The notes: generated by a model from the letters alone, not told the origin. A stretch of 64,000 bases of DNA from an uncultured Rhizobiaceae group bacterium (GCA_937958815.1 CALGMR010000003.1:183641-247640), one strand, 5' to 3'; numbered from the stretch's first letter, positions 10,491 to 20,358 are shown. Numbers and translations are program-made.

Positions 10491-11683
10491 TAGCCCTTCA
10501 CCGCTTTTACGATTTTTTGTGCTGCATCATCGAGATCATCAGCCGCAACAACGTCCACATCACTGTTGTTCAATATGGCCTTGCCTTCTTCCACTTTCGT
10601 GCCTTCAAGGCGCACAACGAGAGGAACCTGCAAACCCACTTCTTTCACAGCTGTGACAACGCCTTCCGCAATCACATCACAACGCATGATGCCACCGAAG
10701 ATATTGACAAGAATGCCTTTGACGTTCGGATCAGCCGTGATGATTTTGAATGCAGCAGTTACTTTTTCAGTTGTTGCACCACCACCCACATCGAGGAAGT
10801 TGGCAGGTTCAGCACCGTAGAGTTTGATAATGTCCATCGTCGCCATGGCGAGACCAGCGCCATTGACCATGCAGCCAATGTCCCCGTCGAGCGCCACATA
10901 TGCGAGGTCATATTTAGATGCTTCGATTTCTTTTTCGTCTTCTTCAGTCAGGTCGCGCAATTCCTGAATGTCGCCTTGGCGGAATTCTGCATTGCCATCG
11001 AACGATACTTTTGCGTCCAGAACACGAAGCGATCCGTTCTCCATCACGATCAACGGGTTCACTTCAAGCAGCGCCATGTCTGTTTCAACAAAGGCTGTGT
11101 AAAGTTGCTTGAAAAGCTCTGGACCTTCTTCCGCAGCTTTGTCGGTGAGTTCAAAAGCTGACACCAATTTTGCGGCAACGTCTGCAGTCACACCATCTTC
11201 CACATCCACATCGATTGTGTGGATTTTGTCCGGTGTTTCTTCGGCCACTGCTTCAATGTCCATGCCACCCTCTGTGGAGGCCACGAATGATACTTTGCCC
11301 GTTTCACGGTTTACAAGAATAGAGCAATACAATTCGCGGTCGATGTCTGCACCATCTTCCAGATAAAGGCGATTCACTTGCTTACCAGCGGGGCCGGTTT
11401 GGGCAGTGACCAGTGTATTGCCAAGCATTTCTTTCACATGGCTGCGCACTTCGTCAGGGGAGAATGCAAGACGCACACCACCTTTTGAATCTTCCGGCAG
11501 TTCTTTGAACTTGCCCTTGCCGCGCCCTCCAGCGTGGATTTGGGATTTCACCACATAAAGCGGGCCGGGCAATGCATCGATCGCCGCGTCAACATCAGCT
11601 TCCGTCATAATCGGAACGCCCTGCGCAATCGGAGCGCCAAAGCCTTTAAGAACTTGTTTCGCTTGGTATTCGTGAATGTTCAT
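10490..11683 (-). CDS. sucC: succinate-CoA ligase (ADP-forming), beta subunit
   Basis: The 398-residue ATP-grasp subunit begins [16 protein letters not shown], the canonical N-terminus, so the ATG at 11683 is chosen over an in-frame upstream extension. Later landmarks are HAGGRGK, the nucleotide-binding region around ALLEVNPL, and the C-terminal CoA-ligase domain with [10 protein letters not shown]. It forms succinyl-CoA synthetase with SucD. It is preceded by a 147-base gap with palindromic repeats after mdh, so transcription may either continue from mdh or start anew. Confidence 0.97.
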   Translation of the reverse strand: MNIHEYQAKQVLKGFGAPIAQGVPIMTEADVDAAIDALPGPLYVVKSQIHAGGRGKGKFKELPEDSKGGVRLAFSPDEVRSHVKEMLGNTLVTAQTGPAGKQVNRLYLEDGADIDRELYCSILVNRETGKVSFVASTEGGMDIEAVAEETPDKIHTIDVDVEDGVTADVAAKLVSAFELTDKAAEEGPELFKQLYTAFVETDMALLEVNPLIVMENGSLRVLDAKVSFDGNAEFRQGDIQELRDLTEEDEKEIEASKYDLAYVALDGDIGCMVNGAGLAMATMDIIKLYGAEPANFLDVGGGATTEKVTAAFKIITADPNVKGILVNIFGGIMRCDVIAEGVVTAVKEVGLQVPLVVRLEGTKVEEGKAILNNSDVDVVAADDLDDAAQKIVKAVKG

Positions 11684-11703
11684 TTTGAAACCTTTTTCAC
11701 TGT

Positions 11704-11816
11704 CGTCATCCTCGGCCTTGTGCCAAAGATCCATTCCGTGAAATCACGGTGTTAATTCTAATCTTGTCATTCAATCATCTCCCGTTGGATCCTCGCCACA
11801 ACGGCAGGGATGACGG
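11704..11816. repeat. pair of short palindromic intergenic repeats between mdh and sucC
   Basis: Positions 11704-11736 carry a GTCATCCTCGG...GATCCA unit. A related unit in the opposite orientation lies at about 11782-11816 (reads GTCATCCCTGCC...GGATCCA on the minus strand). Between them is a small hairpin, CCGTGAAATCACGG. Another copy lies at 33648. Such GTCATCC...GGATCCA elements are known dispersed repeats in alphaproteobacterial intergenic DNA. Confidence 0.65.
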
Positions 11817-11830
11817 AATAATTGATGACC

Positions 11831-12796
<966 letters not shown>

Positions 12797-12806
12797 TTAT
12801 CTTCCT

Positions 12807-12954
12807 TTTACGTAAGAATTTTGGCGTAAAATTCGCCAATATAAAATCTCAGAGACACTGCCAATTTGAAACACCAAATTCAAGACAGAGAGGGGTGAAA
12901 TTGCTATGATTGGGCGAAATTTGGGCCAAAAATGACAAAATTTCTTACGTAAAA
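12807..12954. repeat. widely spaced inverted repeat upstream of mdh
   Basis: The arm TTTTACGTAAGAATTTTG at about 12807-12824 is matched by CAAAATTTCTTACGTAAAA at 12936-12954, with one extra base in the second arm. Each arm contains the palindrome TTACGTAA. The first arm sits just upstream of the mdh start codon; the second lies before the zapE 3' end. The arms could be paired operators or the boundaries of a folded leader. Confidence 0.5.
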
Positions 12955-12970
12955 GTAAGAATTACGCCTC

Positions 12971-14149
12971 TTATTCCGACGCTCTATTGCCCCCTTTCGT
13001 GGACAGCCACGAGTCATCTTGCATCTCGCGCAAGCGTGAAATGGTACGGTCGAACTCAAATGCTTCCGTTCCATGGTCAACGGGATAAAGTTCAGAAGGG
13101 CGCGCTTCCGCTTGCACCAGCAAAACCATGCCACGGTCATAAAGTGTGTCGATAAGAGCAATGAATCGCTTCACTGCGTTGCGGTCGGCATGCTCCATCA
13201 CGGGAATGCCCTCCAGCGCCAGCGTGTGAAACCTGTCTGCAATGGCAAGGTAGTCGCCGGCTGCTAAGGCCGTGCGGCACAGTTCATCAAAATGAGCCCG
13301 CAAAATTCCGCCACAAGACTGTTCAAACCTGATTTTGCGCCCTGATTTTTCAACCACCGCAGGCTCAACAGTCAAGCCTTGAACCATCTGGGCCCACATC
13401 GCATCAAACTTTGCGTCACTGCCGTCGCCAGACATGTAAACATCGCCATTGATGAGCTTTTCCATGCGATAATCAGTTTTTGATGCCAGCTCGACAATAC
13501 TCAAGGAGTCATTCATCAAGTCAATGAAAGGCAGAAAGAACGAGCGGTTGAGGCCGTCTTTATAAAGGTTTTTCGGCTCTACATTCGAAGTGGCAACAAC
13601 GGTCACGCCGCGTTCAAACAAACCCGTAAACAAACGCGCAAGGATCATCGCGTCCGCCACGTCGGTCACTGCAAATTCATCAAAACACAGCAACCGCACT
13701 TCTTTGGCCAAATCATCCGCCAATGGAGGAATTGGGTCTGCACTTTTGTATTTAGATGTGTTTTGAGCTTGGCGCCAAACATGGATGCGCCCATGCACGT
13801 CTTGCATAAATGCATGAAAGTGAACCCGTTTTTTCAAATGAACAGGGGCATGGTGGAAGAACATATCCATCAACATGGACTTCCCACGCCCAACCCCACC
13901 CCAGATGTAAGCGCCACGGGGAACACCTGCTGCGGGAGCAAGTTTTTTGGCAAACAACCAACCTAAGGCACTTTTTTTATTGGCGGGTTGAGGCCGCGCC
14001 AACGCTTCTAAAAGTACATCCAGCGTTTCAATAGTTTCTGTTTGAGCAGGATCGTGCTTCAGCGCACCAGACCTAACTCCTGCGTCAATCTCTGTAGCAA
14101 GAGAGTTGGCTTGATGTGATGGGAAATGATCATCGCTCATATCATTCAC
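12971..14149 (-). CDS. zapE: cell division protein ZapE (AFG1-like ATPase)
   Basis: This 392-residue P-loop ATPase of the ZapE/AFG1 family has Walker A GGVGRGKS at residues 84-91, an LLCFDEFAVTDVADA Walker B/sensor block, ATSNVEPKNLY and the family region AIADRFHTLALEGIPVM. In Escherichia coli ZapE acts at the Z ring under stress. In alphaproteobacteria the gene commonly lies just upstream of mdh, as here. The start may be Met1 or Met4. Confidence 0.93.
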   Translation of the reverse strand: MNDMSDDHFPSHQANSLATEIDAGVRSGALKHDPAQTETIETLDVLLEALARPQPANKKSALGWLFAKKLAPAAGVPRGAYIWGGVGRGKSMLMDMFFHHAPVHLKKRVHFHAFMQDVHGRIHVWRQAQNTSKYKSADPIPPLADDLAKEVRLLCFDEFAVTDVADAMILARLFTGLFERGVTVVATSNVEPKNLYKDGLNRSFFLPFIDLMNDSLSIVELASKTDYRMEKLINGDVYMSGDGSDAKFDAMWAQMVQGLTVEPAVVEKSGRKIRFEQSCGGILRAHFDELCRTALAAGDYLAIADRFHTLALEGIPVMEHADRNAVKRFIALIDTLYDRGMVLLVQAEARPSELYPVDHGTEAFEFDRTISRLREMQDDSWLSTKGGNRASE

Positions 14150-14210
14150 TCAAAAAGCAGAATGACATGAGGGATTCAAGATCAATTTCTGGCTATCAAC
14201 ATTCAGGTAT

Positions 14211-14795
14211 TTATCGACTGAATGAAATTGCTCCACCACCATTTGTAGAACCATCATAACGGCTTTCCGTCGACTTAAACAAAGTCGCTGCGGTGCTGCC
14301 AGACGAATTCACCAAAACAACCTGCGAACCTTTTACGTCCCAGGCTTGAACATCAGAGATAGCAGCTGCAGAACAGCCACGTGACGCTGCACGATATCCG
14401 CCGGACCATTTGGTCAACGCCAAGAAAATCTGACAATTTGAACCGCCAGTGCTGACCGTCCATGCGCCCACAAGCGCCTGACGCGTCACAGGTGTGGTGT
14501 TTTTAGGTGGCTCAACTTTTGCCACTTCAACTGGCTTTTCGACCTTTGGAGTTTCGACAACGGGCGTCTCAACTTTTGGCGTTTCAACCGCCGGAGCAGT
14601 TGGCCTAGCAGGCTGCAATTGTGTTTCTTGAACGCGCGGTGTTGGTGCAGGCGTTAGTGAAGTCGGTGTGTTTTGTTGCGTTGGCAACGCACCGCCCTGA
14701 TTCAACCCACCGCCGCCGATGCGCGTACAACCAGAAAGCGCCACACTGGCACCCAAGCCAAGCGCAATTGCTAGTTTCAAATTCATCACAGTCAT
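14211..14795 (-). CDS. Omp19-like lipoprotein with AprI/Inh protease-inhibitor domain
   Basis: The ATG at 14795 follows GAGGAGCTAAGA. The signal peptide ends in a lipobox (ALSGC), so the protein is probably lipidated and outer-membrane bound. A Pro/Val/Glu-rich spacer (about residues 45-95, repeated ETPKVE units) leads into a C-terminal AprI/Inh-like beta-barrel (LVGAWTVST, NCQIFLALTKW). This architecture matches Brucella Omp19, described as a protease inhibitor. The in-frame Met at 14786 is an alternative start. Confidence 0.85.
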   Translation of the reverse strand: MTVMNLKLAIALGLGASVALSGCTRIGGGGLNQGGALPTQQNTPTSLTPAPTPRVQETQLQPARPTAPAVETPKVETPVVETPKVEKPVEVAKVEPPKNTTPVTRQALVGAWTVSTGGSNCQIFLALTKWSGGYRAASRGCSAAAISDVQAWDVKGSQVVLVNSSGSTAATLFKSTESRYDGSTNGGGAISFSR

Positions 14796-14968
14796 TCTTA
14801 GCTCCTCGTCGCCCAACAAGTTCTTCCCCGAACCCGACGCACGTAAATTCAGTAACACCCAATCACGTTTTCAATTGGGCAACATAGTAAACAGTTTCTA
14901 TATGCCCTCATTTGATGGGAAGGGCGAGTCCGAAGCTTCCGTAAGGGAAACTATTTTCAAAATCAAGG

Positions 14969-15394
14969 TTAATGGTCAATTTCTGGTAAACTTGAAAAAT
15001 TCAGTGCTGCACGCGCCGCTTCGCGGCCTTTTTCAACGAAATGTGCCTTGAAAATGGCAGTGTGATGATCGGTTTCTTGATAGTGATGTGGGGTTAGCGA
15101 CACCGACAAGACAGGAACGCCAGTGTCCAATCCAGCTTGCATCAAACCATTCACCACCGCTTGAGCCACAAATTCATGGCGATATATGCCGCCGTCCACC
15201 ACGAAAGCGGCGCAAACAACTGCGTTATACTTTCCTGTTGCAGCCAATTTTTTGGCAACTAGAGGCATCTCAAATGCACCAGGCACATCAAAAACATCGA
15301 CTTCATTTGGGTCAATCAATTCGCAAAAACCGTCATAAGCACGCGAAACAATCTCACTGTGCCAATTGGCTTTTATAAATGCGTATCGGGTCAT
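14969..15394 (-). CDS. ribH: 6,7-dimethyl-8-ribityllumazine synthase, RibH2 type
   Basis: This 141-residue enzyme condenses the ribitylamino-pyrimidine with dihydroxybutanone phosphate, the penultimate step of riboflavin synthesis. Recognisable are ANWHSEIV, the VPGAFEMPL substrate loop, VVDGGIYRHEFV and the LTPHHYQE loop. The divergent sequence and lone position resemble RibH2 of Brucella and Mesorhizobium rather than the ribosome-clustered RibH1. It has a strong AAGGAGA site and lies directly downstream of an FMN riboswitch. Confidence 0.92.
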   Translation of the reverse strand: MTRYAFIKANWHSEIVSRAYDGFCELIDPNEVDVFDVPGAFEMPLVAKKLAATGKYNAVVCAAFVVDGGIYRHEFVAQAVVNGLMQAGLDTGVPVLSVSLTPHHYQETDHHTAIFKAHFVEKGREAARAALNFSSLPEIDH

Positions 15395-15479
15395 CGATTA
15401 TCTCCTTGGCTACGATCAACACGGCACCCAAGGCGAACACACAATTGCGCCCGCCAAACAACTGGCAGGAGCAATGCAC

Positions 15480-15626
15480 ATTCTCTTCCATCCGGACTTT
15501 AACCGTCGGCTCAGGCCTCTCACCTGATCTGCTGACCTGGTTGTCCATGCAATGGCAACCAGCGCTCGCGGGCTTATGCAAACAACACATACCGCCGGTG
15601 GGGAATTTCGCCCCGCCCTGAGAATG
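15480..15626 (-). promoter_or_regulatory. FMN riboswitch (RFN element)
   Basis: Read on the minus strand from 15626, the RFN landmarks appear in order: CAGGGCGGGGCGAAATTCCC, CACCGGCGGTA, GCCCGCGAGCGC, a variable stem, GGTCAGCAGATC, GGTGAGAGGCCTGAGCCGAC, GGTTAAAGTCCGGATG and closing GAGAATG. It lies about 85 bases upstream of ribH. High FMN should lower ribH expression, either by termination or by blocking the ribosome site. Confidence 0.95.
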
Positions 15627-15687
15627 GTTTTCTTATTTCACGATATTTCAGCGCCTGCAATCACCTGCGCAAACCGCGCAAGAATAT

Positions 15688-16314
15688 TTACGCAAACTGC
15701 GGCAAACCAGCATACGCACCCGGCTGCATAATGGCTGGATCATGAGGTTTGCGAGCAAAAACGTCCCGCACAATGGGCTCGAAAAAAGACAGATCCAGTT
15801 GATCACAATCGGGATCAAATGACGATTGATCCCACCGCTCGCAGAAATCGATGCAGGTTTGGTATCCTGGATGGTCTTTAAACTGCTCTCGTTGGTTCGG
15901 GTCTCCGCCATAATGATGCATGTAATAGATCATCTGAAATGTGCCGTGATGCTCCACCACCCATGCACATTCTTCGCGGACATATGGTTTCAAAATCGCG
16001 GCTGCAAATTTATCATGATTTGTCGGCGCCAACCCATCACCAATGTCGTGCAACAATGTGGCAACAATCCAATCGGCATCGGCCCCATCACGATAAGCAC
16101 GTGTCGCAGATTGCAGCGCGTGGTCTAGACGGGTGATCTTATACCCTTCCATCGACGTTTCGCCTTGACGTCGCAATTCGTCCAGCAAACGATCAGCAGT
16201 GCCCTCAATGTAACGATGTTCTTTTTCTTGCAACATAAGATAGTCTTCACGCGACCCATCTTTCATCGCGGTGAAAGCGACGGTATCAGAATTTGGTATA
16301 TCTGTATCAGACAT
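15688..16314 (-). CDS. HD-domain protein, PhnZ-like metal-dependent oxygenase/phosphohydrolase fold
   Basis: The 209-residue protein has the metal-ligand pattern of the HD superfamily: His65 (RLDHALQ), His89-Asp90 (LLHDIGDG), His100 (TNHDKFAA), His122/123 (VVEHHGTFQ) and a late Asp in CERWDQSSFD. Two extra histidines beyond the classical HD set fit the mixed-valent di-iron group containing PhnZ. The region YKITRLDHALQSA-x9-ADADWIVATLLHDIGD resembles PhnZ-like proteins. No phosphonate genes are nearby, so the substrate is open. The chosen ATG directly abuts the U-tract of the upstream terminator. Confidence 0.75.
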   Translation of the reverse strand: MSDTDIPNSDTVAFTAMKDGSREDYLMLQEKEHRYIEGTADRLLDELRRQGETSMEGYKITRLDHALQSATRAYRDGADADWIVATLLHDIGDGLAPTNHDKFAAAILKPYVREECAWVVEHHGTFQMIYYMHHYGGDPNQREQFKDHPGYQTCIDFCERWDQSSFDPDCDQLDLSFFEPIVRDVFARKPHDPAIMQPGAYAGLPQFA

Positions 16315-16347
16315 AAAAAAGGCCCTCGCCAAGCTTCAGCGAGAGCC
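16315..16347 (-). terminator. Rho-independent terminator of the DUF302 gene
   Basis: On the minus strand a 9-pair stem (GGCTCTCGC with GCGAGGGCC, one G-U pair) is followed by TTTTTT and then immediately by the ATG of the HD-domain gene. The 3' arm contains GAGGG, the only plausible Shine-Dalgarno for that gene. Confidence 0.85.
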
Positions 16348-16378
16348 AATAAATCACATTATAAAATGTGCGAAAAGT

Positions 16379-16846
16379 CTATTTGGCCGCAGCGCCCATG
16401 AGCTTACCAAGAGCCCCCTTCATGGTCATCAGCGCTTTATCAGCACCCGTAACCGAATAGCGCTCTTTCAAAGCGTCTGGGTCGGTTGCGCCCAACATCG
16501 TTTTTCCACCTTCTTCCCAAATCAAAACACGAATTGGAAGATCAAGACCAGCGCGAATATTGGATTTCATAATGGGTGTGCCAATTTTTGGATTGCCAAA
16601 AATGACCAAAGTTGCGCCCGGCAAATCATCGCCAATGCTTTTGGCCCCTGCTTGATGGTCAACCCGTGCAAAAACCTTGGCACCTGCTTTTTCAACCGCC
16701 GCAACCAATTTATCAGCCGTTGTCGATACGCTGTTTGCGCTTTCTTGCGTAATCCAGCCATCTTTTGCATGGCCGTCCGCGTGAGCTGTAAGTGATGATG
16801 TCGTAACCATTGCCAGTGAAACCAATCCAATGAGTGCAGTTTTCAT
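16379..16846 (-). CDS. secreted DUF302-domain protein
   Basis: This 155-residue protein has a signal peptide (MKTALIGLVSLAMVTTSSLTAHA) and one DUF302 domain, recognisable by the strand-helix run SVSTTADKLVAAVEKAGAKVFARVDHQAGA and LVIFGNPKIGTPIM. DUF302 proteins are small, often periplasmic, and of unclear function; some bind ligands or metal. A terminator lies downstream and msrA lies 27 bases upstream on the same strand, so the two may share a transcript linked to oxidative stress. Confidence 0.88.
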   Translation of the reverse strand: MKTALIGLVSLAMVTTSSLTAHADGHAKDGWITQESANSVSTTADKLVAAVEKAGAKVFARVDHQAGAKSIGDDLPGATLVIFGNPKIGTPIMKSNIRAGLDLPIRVLIWEEGGKTMLGATDPDALKERYSVTGADKALMTMKGALGKLMGAAAK

Positions 16847-16873
16847 AGTTCTCTCCTTTTTAACTTATTCGGA

Positions 16874-17473
16874 TCAACTGTTTTTGCCTATATTCGGATA
16901 GGCTTGGTCACCCCATAGCGCTTTTACTTTTTGATCTCGGCCGCAACGGAACCTGTAATATTTGTAACGCACCGGATTCTTTTTGTAATAGTTTTGGTGA
17001 TAATCTTCAGAATTCGTGAACTTCGAGACCGGCACGATTGGGGTCACAATCTTCTTTCCCAAATCCTTTTCAGCCTGCTTCTTAGACCGTTCCACGGCCT
17101 TACGCTCTGCAGCATTGTTTACATAGACCGCGGTTGTGTAAGCATGTCCACGATCACAAAACTGCCCGCCAGCATCTGTTGGATCTACAGTACGCCAAAA
17201 TGTGTGAAGTAAAGTTGCGTAATCCACCTTGGCATCATCGTAAACGATTTTGACGGCCTCGCGATGACCTGGGTGGTTTTTATATGTCGGGTTTTTCAGT
17301 TTGCCACCTGTGTAACCAGAAACAACATATTTTACGCCAGCAACTTGTTCAAAGTCCTTTTCGATGCACCAAAAACAGCCACCGGCAACAATGAGATTTT
17401 TTTCTGCGGCCAAAGCTGGCGCAGAAAACGAAGCGGACAAAACGGCCAAGGCGGCAAAGCTGGATTTAAACAT
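16874..17473 (-). CDS. msrA: peptide methionine sulfoxide reductase MsrA, exported
   Basis: MsrA reduces methionine-S-sulfoxide in damaged proteins. The catalytic motif GGCFWC sits at residues 31-36 (nucleophile Cys33), and GHREAVKIVYD, the FCDRG motif and YHQNYYKKN are present. The ATG at 17473 gives a signal peptide (MFKSSFAALAVLSASFSAPALA), so this version acts in the periplasm. It is followed by the secreted DUF302 gene. Confidence 0.95.
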   Translation of the reverse strand: MFKSSFAALAVLSASFSAPALAAEKNLIVAGGCFWCIEKDFEQVAGVKYVVSGYTGGKLKNPTYKNHPGHREAVKIVYDDAKVDYATLLHTFWRTVDPTDAGGQFCDRGHAYTTAVYVNNAAERKAVERSKKQAEKDLGKKIVTPIVPVSKFTNSEDYHQNYYKKNPVRYKYYRFRCGRDQKVKALWGDQAYPNIGKNS

Positions 17474-17690
17474 AGTGAAAGACCTTTGAAATTGCATTTG
17501 CCAGTGAGGTGCTCATTTTTTGTGGCTGGCTCAAGGCAAAGGCCGTGCACATCTTTTCAACAACCTGTGAAGCAGGCTGCTTATGGTGAACAAACACTTT
17601 CATCAAAAGAATAAATTGCACAAACCAGTTTGACCCAATTCCAATGTTTCTATGCAAAATTGAAGATAGGGAAAAGCAGGGAATAGGAAA

Positions 17691-18860
17691 ATGGGCGCTC
17701 AGATCGTTGTGGGAATAATGACCCCCGCCATTTCATTTTTGTTTGCATTTGTATTTCTAATATTTTGGTACAAACGCAGAGACTTGGCTTATGTAAAACA
17801 CTTCGCGTTTGGGTACGCTTTGGTTGGGGTCGCTTTCGCTCAGGCAGCCTTGATGCCATCTGCATTCGCGGCACTTGCAATCGTTATCACATGTTGTCTG
17901 TCAATGGCGTCCATTGTCCCATCTGCGCTGGCATTTATGGGACGTTTAAACCTGGCAGTTCCACTGAAGACACTGCTCTTTATTGTCGCGTTGGGCACTC
18001 TGAGCACAGCTGCAGCTGGCCTGATTTACGACAATGTGGCAAACATGGCTATGATTGGCTGCGCAACAGCAAGCGCGATGTTCGCCTGCATTGCAATCAG
18101 TCTTGAAAATTCAAAAAACAAATCGACCACGGACAATTACATTCCCAAAATCCTTTGGGTGACGGCATTCTCGTCATTCATGCAGAGCGTTTTCATTTGG
18201 TTCAGTGCACCTGCTTTGGACGTCGAGACGTTCCAATCCTCCTCCACCTGGATCATCATCAATATGGTGTTAACGATTCAACTTTGTGCCGTTGCTGTTG
18301 CTATGGCCATGGTTTGCGTCAGTGATGCAATGACAATTGTTAGCCAACAAGCGATGACCGATGAACTGTCTGGTCTGCAACGTCGGGAAGGTTTTGAAGA
18401 CCTTGCTCTCGCGACACTAGACAAAGCCAAGCGCGCTGGCGTTTCAGTTTCCCTTGTGGTGTGCGACCTCGACCATTTCAAAAAGATCAATGACACTTAC
18501 GGGCACCTGGCGGGGGACAGTGTCATCAAGGCCTTTGGTAAAATCATTCAGCAGAACGCGCGATCAACTGATATATTGGGCCGTATTGGTGGCGAAGAAT
18601 TTGCACTGCTTTTGTGGAATGCTAATGCCAATGGCGCAAATCTGGTGGCCCAGCAATTGCGCAGCGCTCTGTCGCAGTCTGATCTTTCAGACCATATTGG
18701 TGCAACAAAATGCACTGCAAGTTTTGGAATATCGCAATGGAACGGCAAAGACACATATCTCGACTTGTTTGCCTTAGCAGACAAAGCCCTTTACCTCGCG
18801 AAGCACAGTGGCCGGGATTGCGTTAAAGTGGCTCAGGCAAAAACCGAAATCGCTGCCTGA
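17691..18860 (+). CDS. membrane-bound diguanylate cyclase (GGDEF)
   Basis: The 389-residue protein has about six N-terminal transmembrane segments (residues 1-210) and a C-terminal GGDEF domain. The active-site signature reads GGEEF at residues 300-304. The allosteric I-site R-x-x-D is present at 291-294, five residues upstream. Substrate-binding DLDHFKKINDTYGH is intact. It should therefore make cyclic di-GMP with product inhibition. The membrane part resembles MHYT-like or 7TM-like sensors only in a general way, so the signal is unknown. Confidence 0.93.
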   Translation: MGAQIVVGIMTPAISFLFAFVFLIFWYKRRDLAYVKHFAFGYALVGVAFAQAALMPSAFAALAIVITCCLSMASIVPSALAFMGRLNLAVPLKTLLFIVALGTLSTAAAGLIYDNVANMAMIGCATASAMFACIAISLENSKNKSTTDNYIPKILWVTAFSSFMQSVFIWFSAPALDVETFQSSSTWIIINMVLTIQLCAVAVAMAMVCVSDAMTIVSQQAMTDELSGLQRREGFEDLALATLDKAKRAGVSVSLVVCDLDHFKKINDTYGHLAGDSVIKAFGKIIQQNARSTDILGRIGGEEFALLLWNANANGANLVAQQLRSALSQSDLSDHIGATKCTASFGISQWNGKDTYLDLFALADKALYLAKHSGRDCVKVAQAKTEIAA

Positions 18861-18889
18861 AACCAAATAGTCTTAAATACTTGAAGTGT

Positions 18890-19324
18890 TTAGTGCCCTT
18901 CAATGGCTGGGACGTTTGCACCGCGCAGCTTGCTGTTGTGCACCCAAACACAGCGACGAACGATCACTTCGCGACCGCTGACAATTTCCCATGCGCGACG
19001 GCAAAATTGTGTGCGGTTGCGATATCTAGCGTCAACACGTCGATGCTGACGAACACGTCTTTTTTGATGAAAACCGCGAGACTGAAAACCAAATCCCGCT
19101 CTAACCGAGCGTCTGTGATGGCGCCCGAACCTGTTCCCACGCACAAATTTGCGCTGACGCACATGATGCCGTGACCGTTGGCGTGTGTACCCAGGTGCTT
19201 GTATATGATGATTATTCAAGACAGGCCTGTGTGATAGATCGCTCGCCTGAACGCTTTCGGAACCAAAACTGCTGAATGAAAGCATGGCCACCAAGGCCAA
19301 TGCCGAAATAAAAAAGGTACGCAT
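18890..19324 (-). CDS. secreted arginine/histidine-rich hypothetical protein
   Basis: The 144-residue protein starts with a signal peptide (MRTFFISALALVAMLSFSSFG). The mature chain is extremely basic with many Arg and His clusters (RHHVRQRK, RHHRRSVR, KRRVRQHRR). The C-terminal third is more ordered, with two cysteines (QFCRRAWEIVSGREVIVRRCVWV). No family assigned. Similar Arg/His-rich exported proteins occur in Hyphomicrobiales. It lies convergent to the cyclase gene. Confidence 0.6.
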   Translation of the reverse strand: MRTFFISALALVAMLSFSSFGSESVQASDLSHRPVLNNHHIQAPGYTRQRSRHHVRQRKFVRGNRFGRHHRRSVRAGFGFQSRGFHQKRRVRQHRRVDARYRNRTQFCRRAWEIVSGREVIVRRCVWVHNSKLRGANVPAIEGH

Positions 19325-19542
19325 TTTATTTACCTACAGAGAACGGTTAGGTATCTCTGCCTTATGTTGACTTGCCGCAACGTAAAGTAACGTTCCACAA
19401 ATACACCTCAGCGGTCAAGTTTATGGGGTGAAACAAAATTCAAGACTATTTCCAGTCTTAGACATTTGTCCCCTTTGACGTCCTAAGACCCTTGGACTAA
19501 AGAAGAGTCACCACTTACAAAAAGCAATAACGGCCAAGTTAT

Positions 19543-19953
19543 ATGAGTGACACTCCAATCGAGGCTGGCGCCAACAAAGAGCGCCCACTGTCTCCCCACT
19601 TAATGATCTACAAGCCCATCCCAACGATGGTAATGTCTATACTCCACCGCATCACGGGTGCGGCTTTGTATTTTGGGACAATCCTTGTGGCGTGGTGGTT
19701 GATTGCCACAGCTTCGGGTCAAGCATCTTTTGAAACAGCCAGTTGGTTTTTCAGCTCATTCTTCGGCCGTTTGATTTTGTTTGCTTATACATTCGCGCTC
19801 ATGCACCACATGCTGGGTGGCATCAAACACTTGGTGCAGGACACTGGCGCTGGTCTTGAAAAAGACTTCACCACCAAAATGGCAAAACTTCATCCAATCG
19901 CATCCGGTGTTCTCACCGTGTTGATCTGGATCATTGGCTACGCGGTTCGATAG
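19543..19953 (+). CDS. sdhC: succinate dehydrogenase cytochrome b556 subunit
   Basis: This 136-residue membrane anchor of complex II has the family signature RPLSPHLMIYKP and SILHRITGAALYFG, three transmembrane helices and a heme-ligand histidine in ALMHHMLGGIKHLVQD. It opens the sdhCDAB operon. sdhD starts 12 bases downstream with a GGAGG-type site. With SdhD it binds heme b and ubiquinone. Confidence 0.96.
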   Translation: MSDTPIEAGANKERPLSPHLMIYKPIPTMVMSILHRITGAALYFGTILVAWWLIATASGQASFETASWFFSSFFGRLILFAYTFALMHHMLGGIKHLVQDTGAGLEKDFTTKMAKLHPIASGVLTVLIWIIGYAVR

Positions 19954-19964
19954 GAGGCAAAACC

Positions 19965-20354
19965 ATGGCAAATCAAAACGACATGCGCACTCCATTGTCC
20001 CGCGTTCGCGGGTTGGGCTCTGCAAAAGATGGCACTGAGCATTTTTGGCGTCAGCGCCTGACCGCCATCGCCAATATTCCTTTGATGCTGTTTTTCATTT
20101 GGACAATTATCAGCGTCAACGGCGTTGGCTATGAACAAACGGTCGCATACCTTTCAAGCCCGTTCGTGGCTATTGTTATGCTAATGGTGATTGGCGCCGG
20201 CATTTATCACATGAAGCTCGGCATGCAGGTGATCATCGAAGACTACGTACATGGCGCAGCAGGCAAAGCCCTGTTGGTTGCCAACTCATTTTTTGCAATC
20301 GCAATTGGCGCAACCAGCGCGTTTGCGATTTTGAAACTCGGCTTTGGAGGCTGA
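19965..20354 (+). CDS. sdhD: succinate dehydrogenase hydrophobic membrane anchor
   Basis: The 129-residue second anchor has the alphaproteobacterial N-terminus [22 protein letters not shown], three transmembrane helices and the heme-side histidine in [18 protein letters not shown]. It is preceded by ATAGGAGGCAAAACC. The TTG start of sdhA follows within 5 bases of its stop. Confidence 0.95.
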   Translation: MANQNDMRTPLSRVRGLGSAKDGTEHFWRQRLTAIANIPLMLFFIWTIISVNGVGYEQTVAYLSSPFVAIVMLMVIGAGIYHMKLGMQVIIEDYVHGAAGKALLVANSFFAIAIGATSAFAILKLGFGG

Positions 20355-20358
20355 TATT

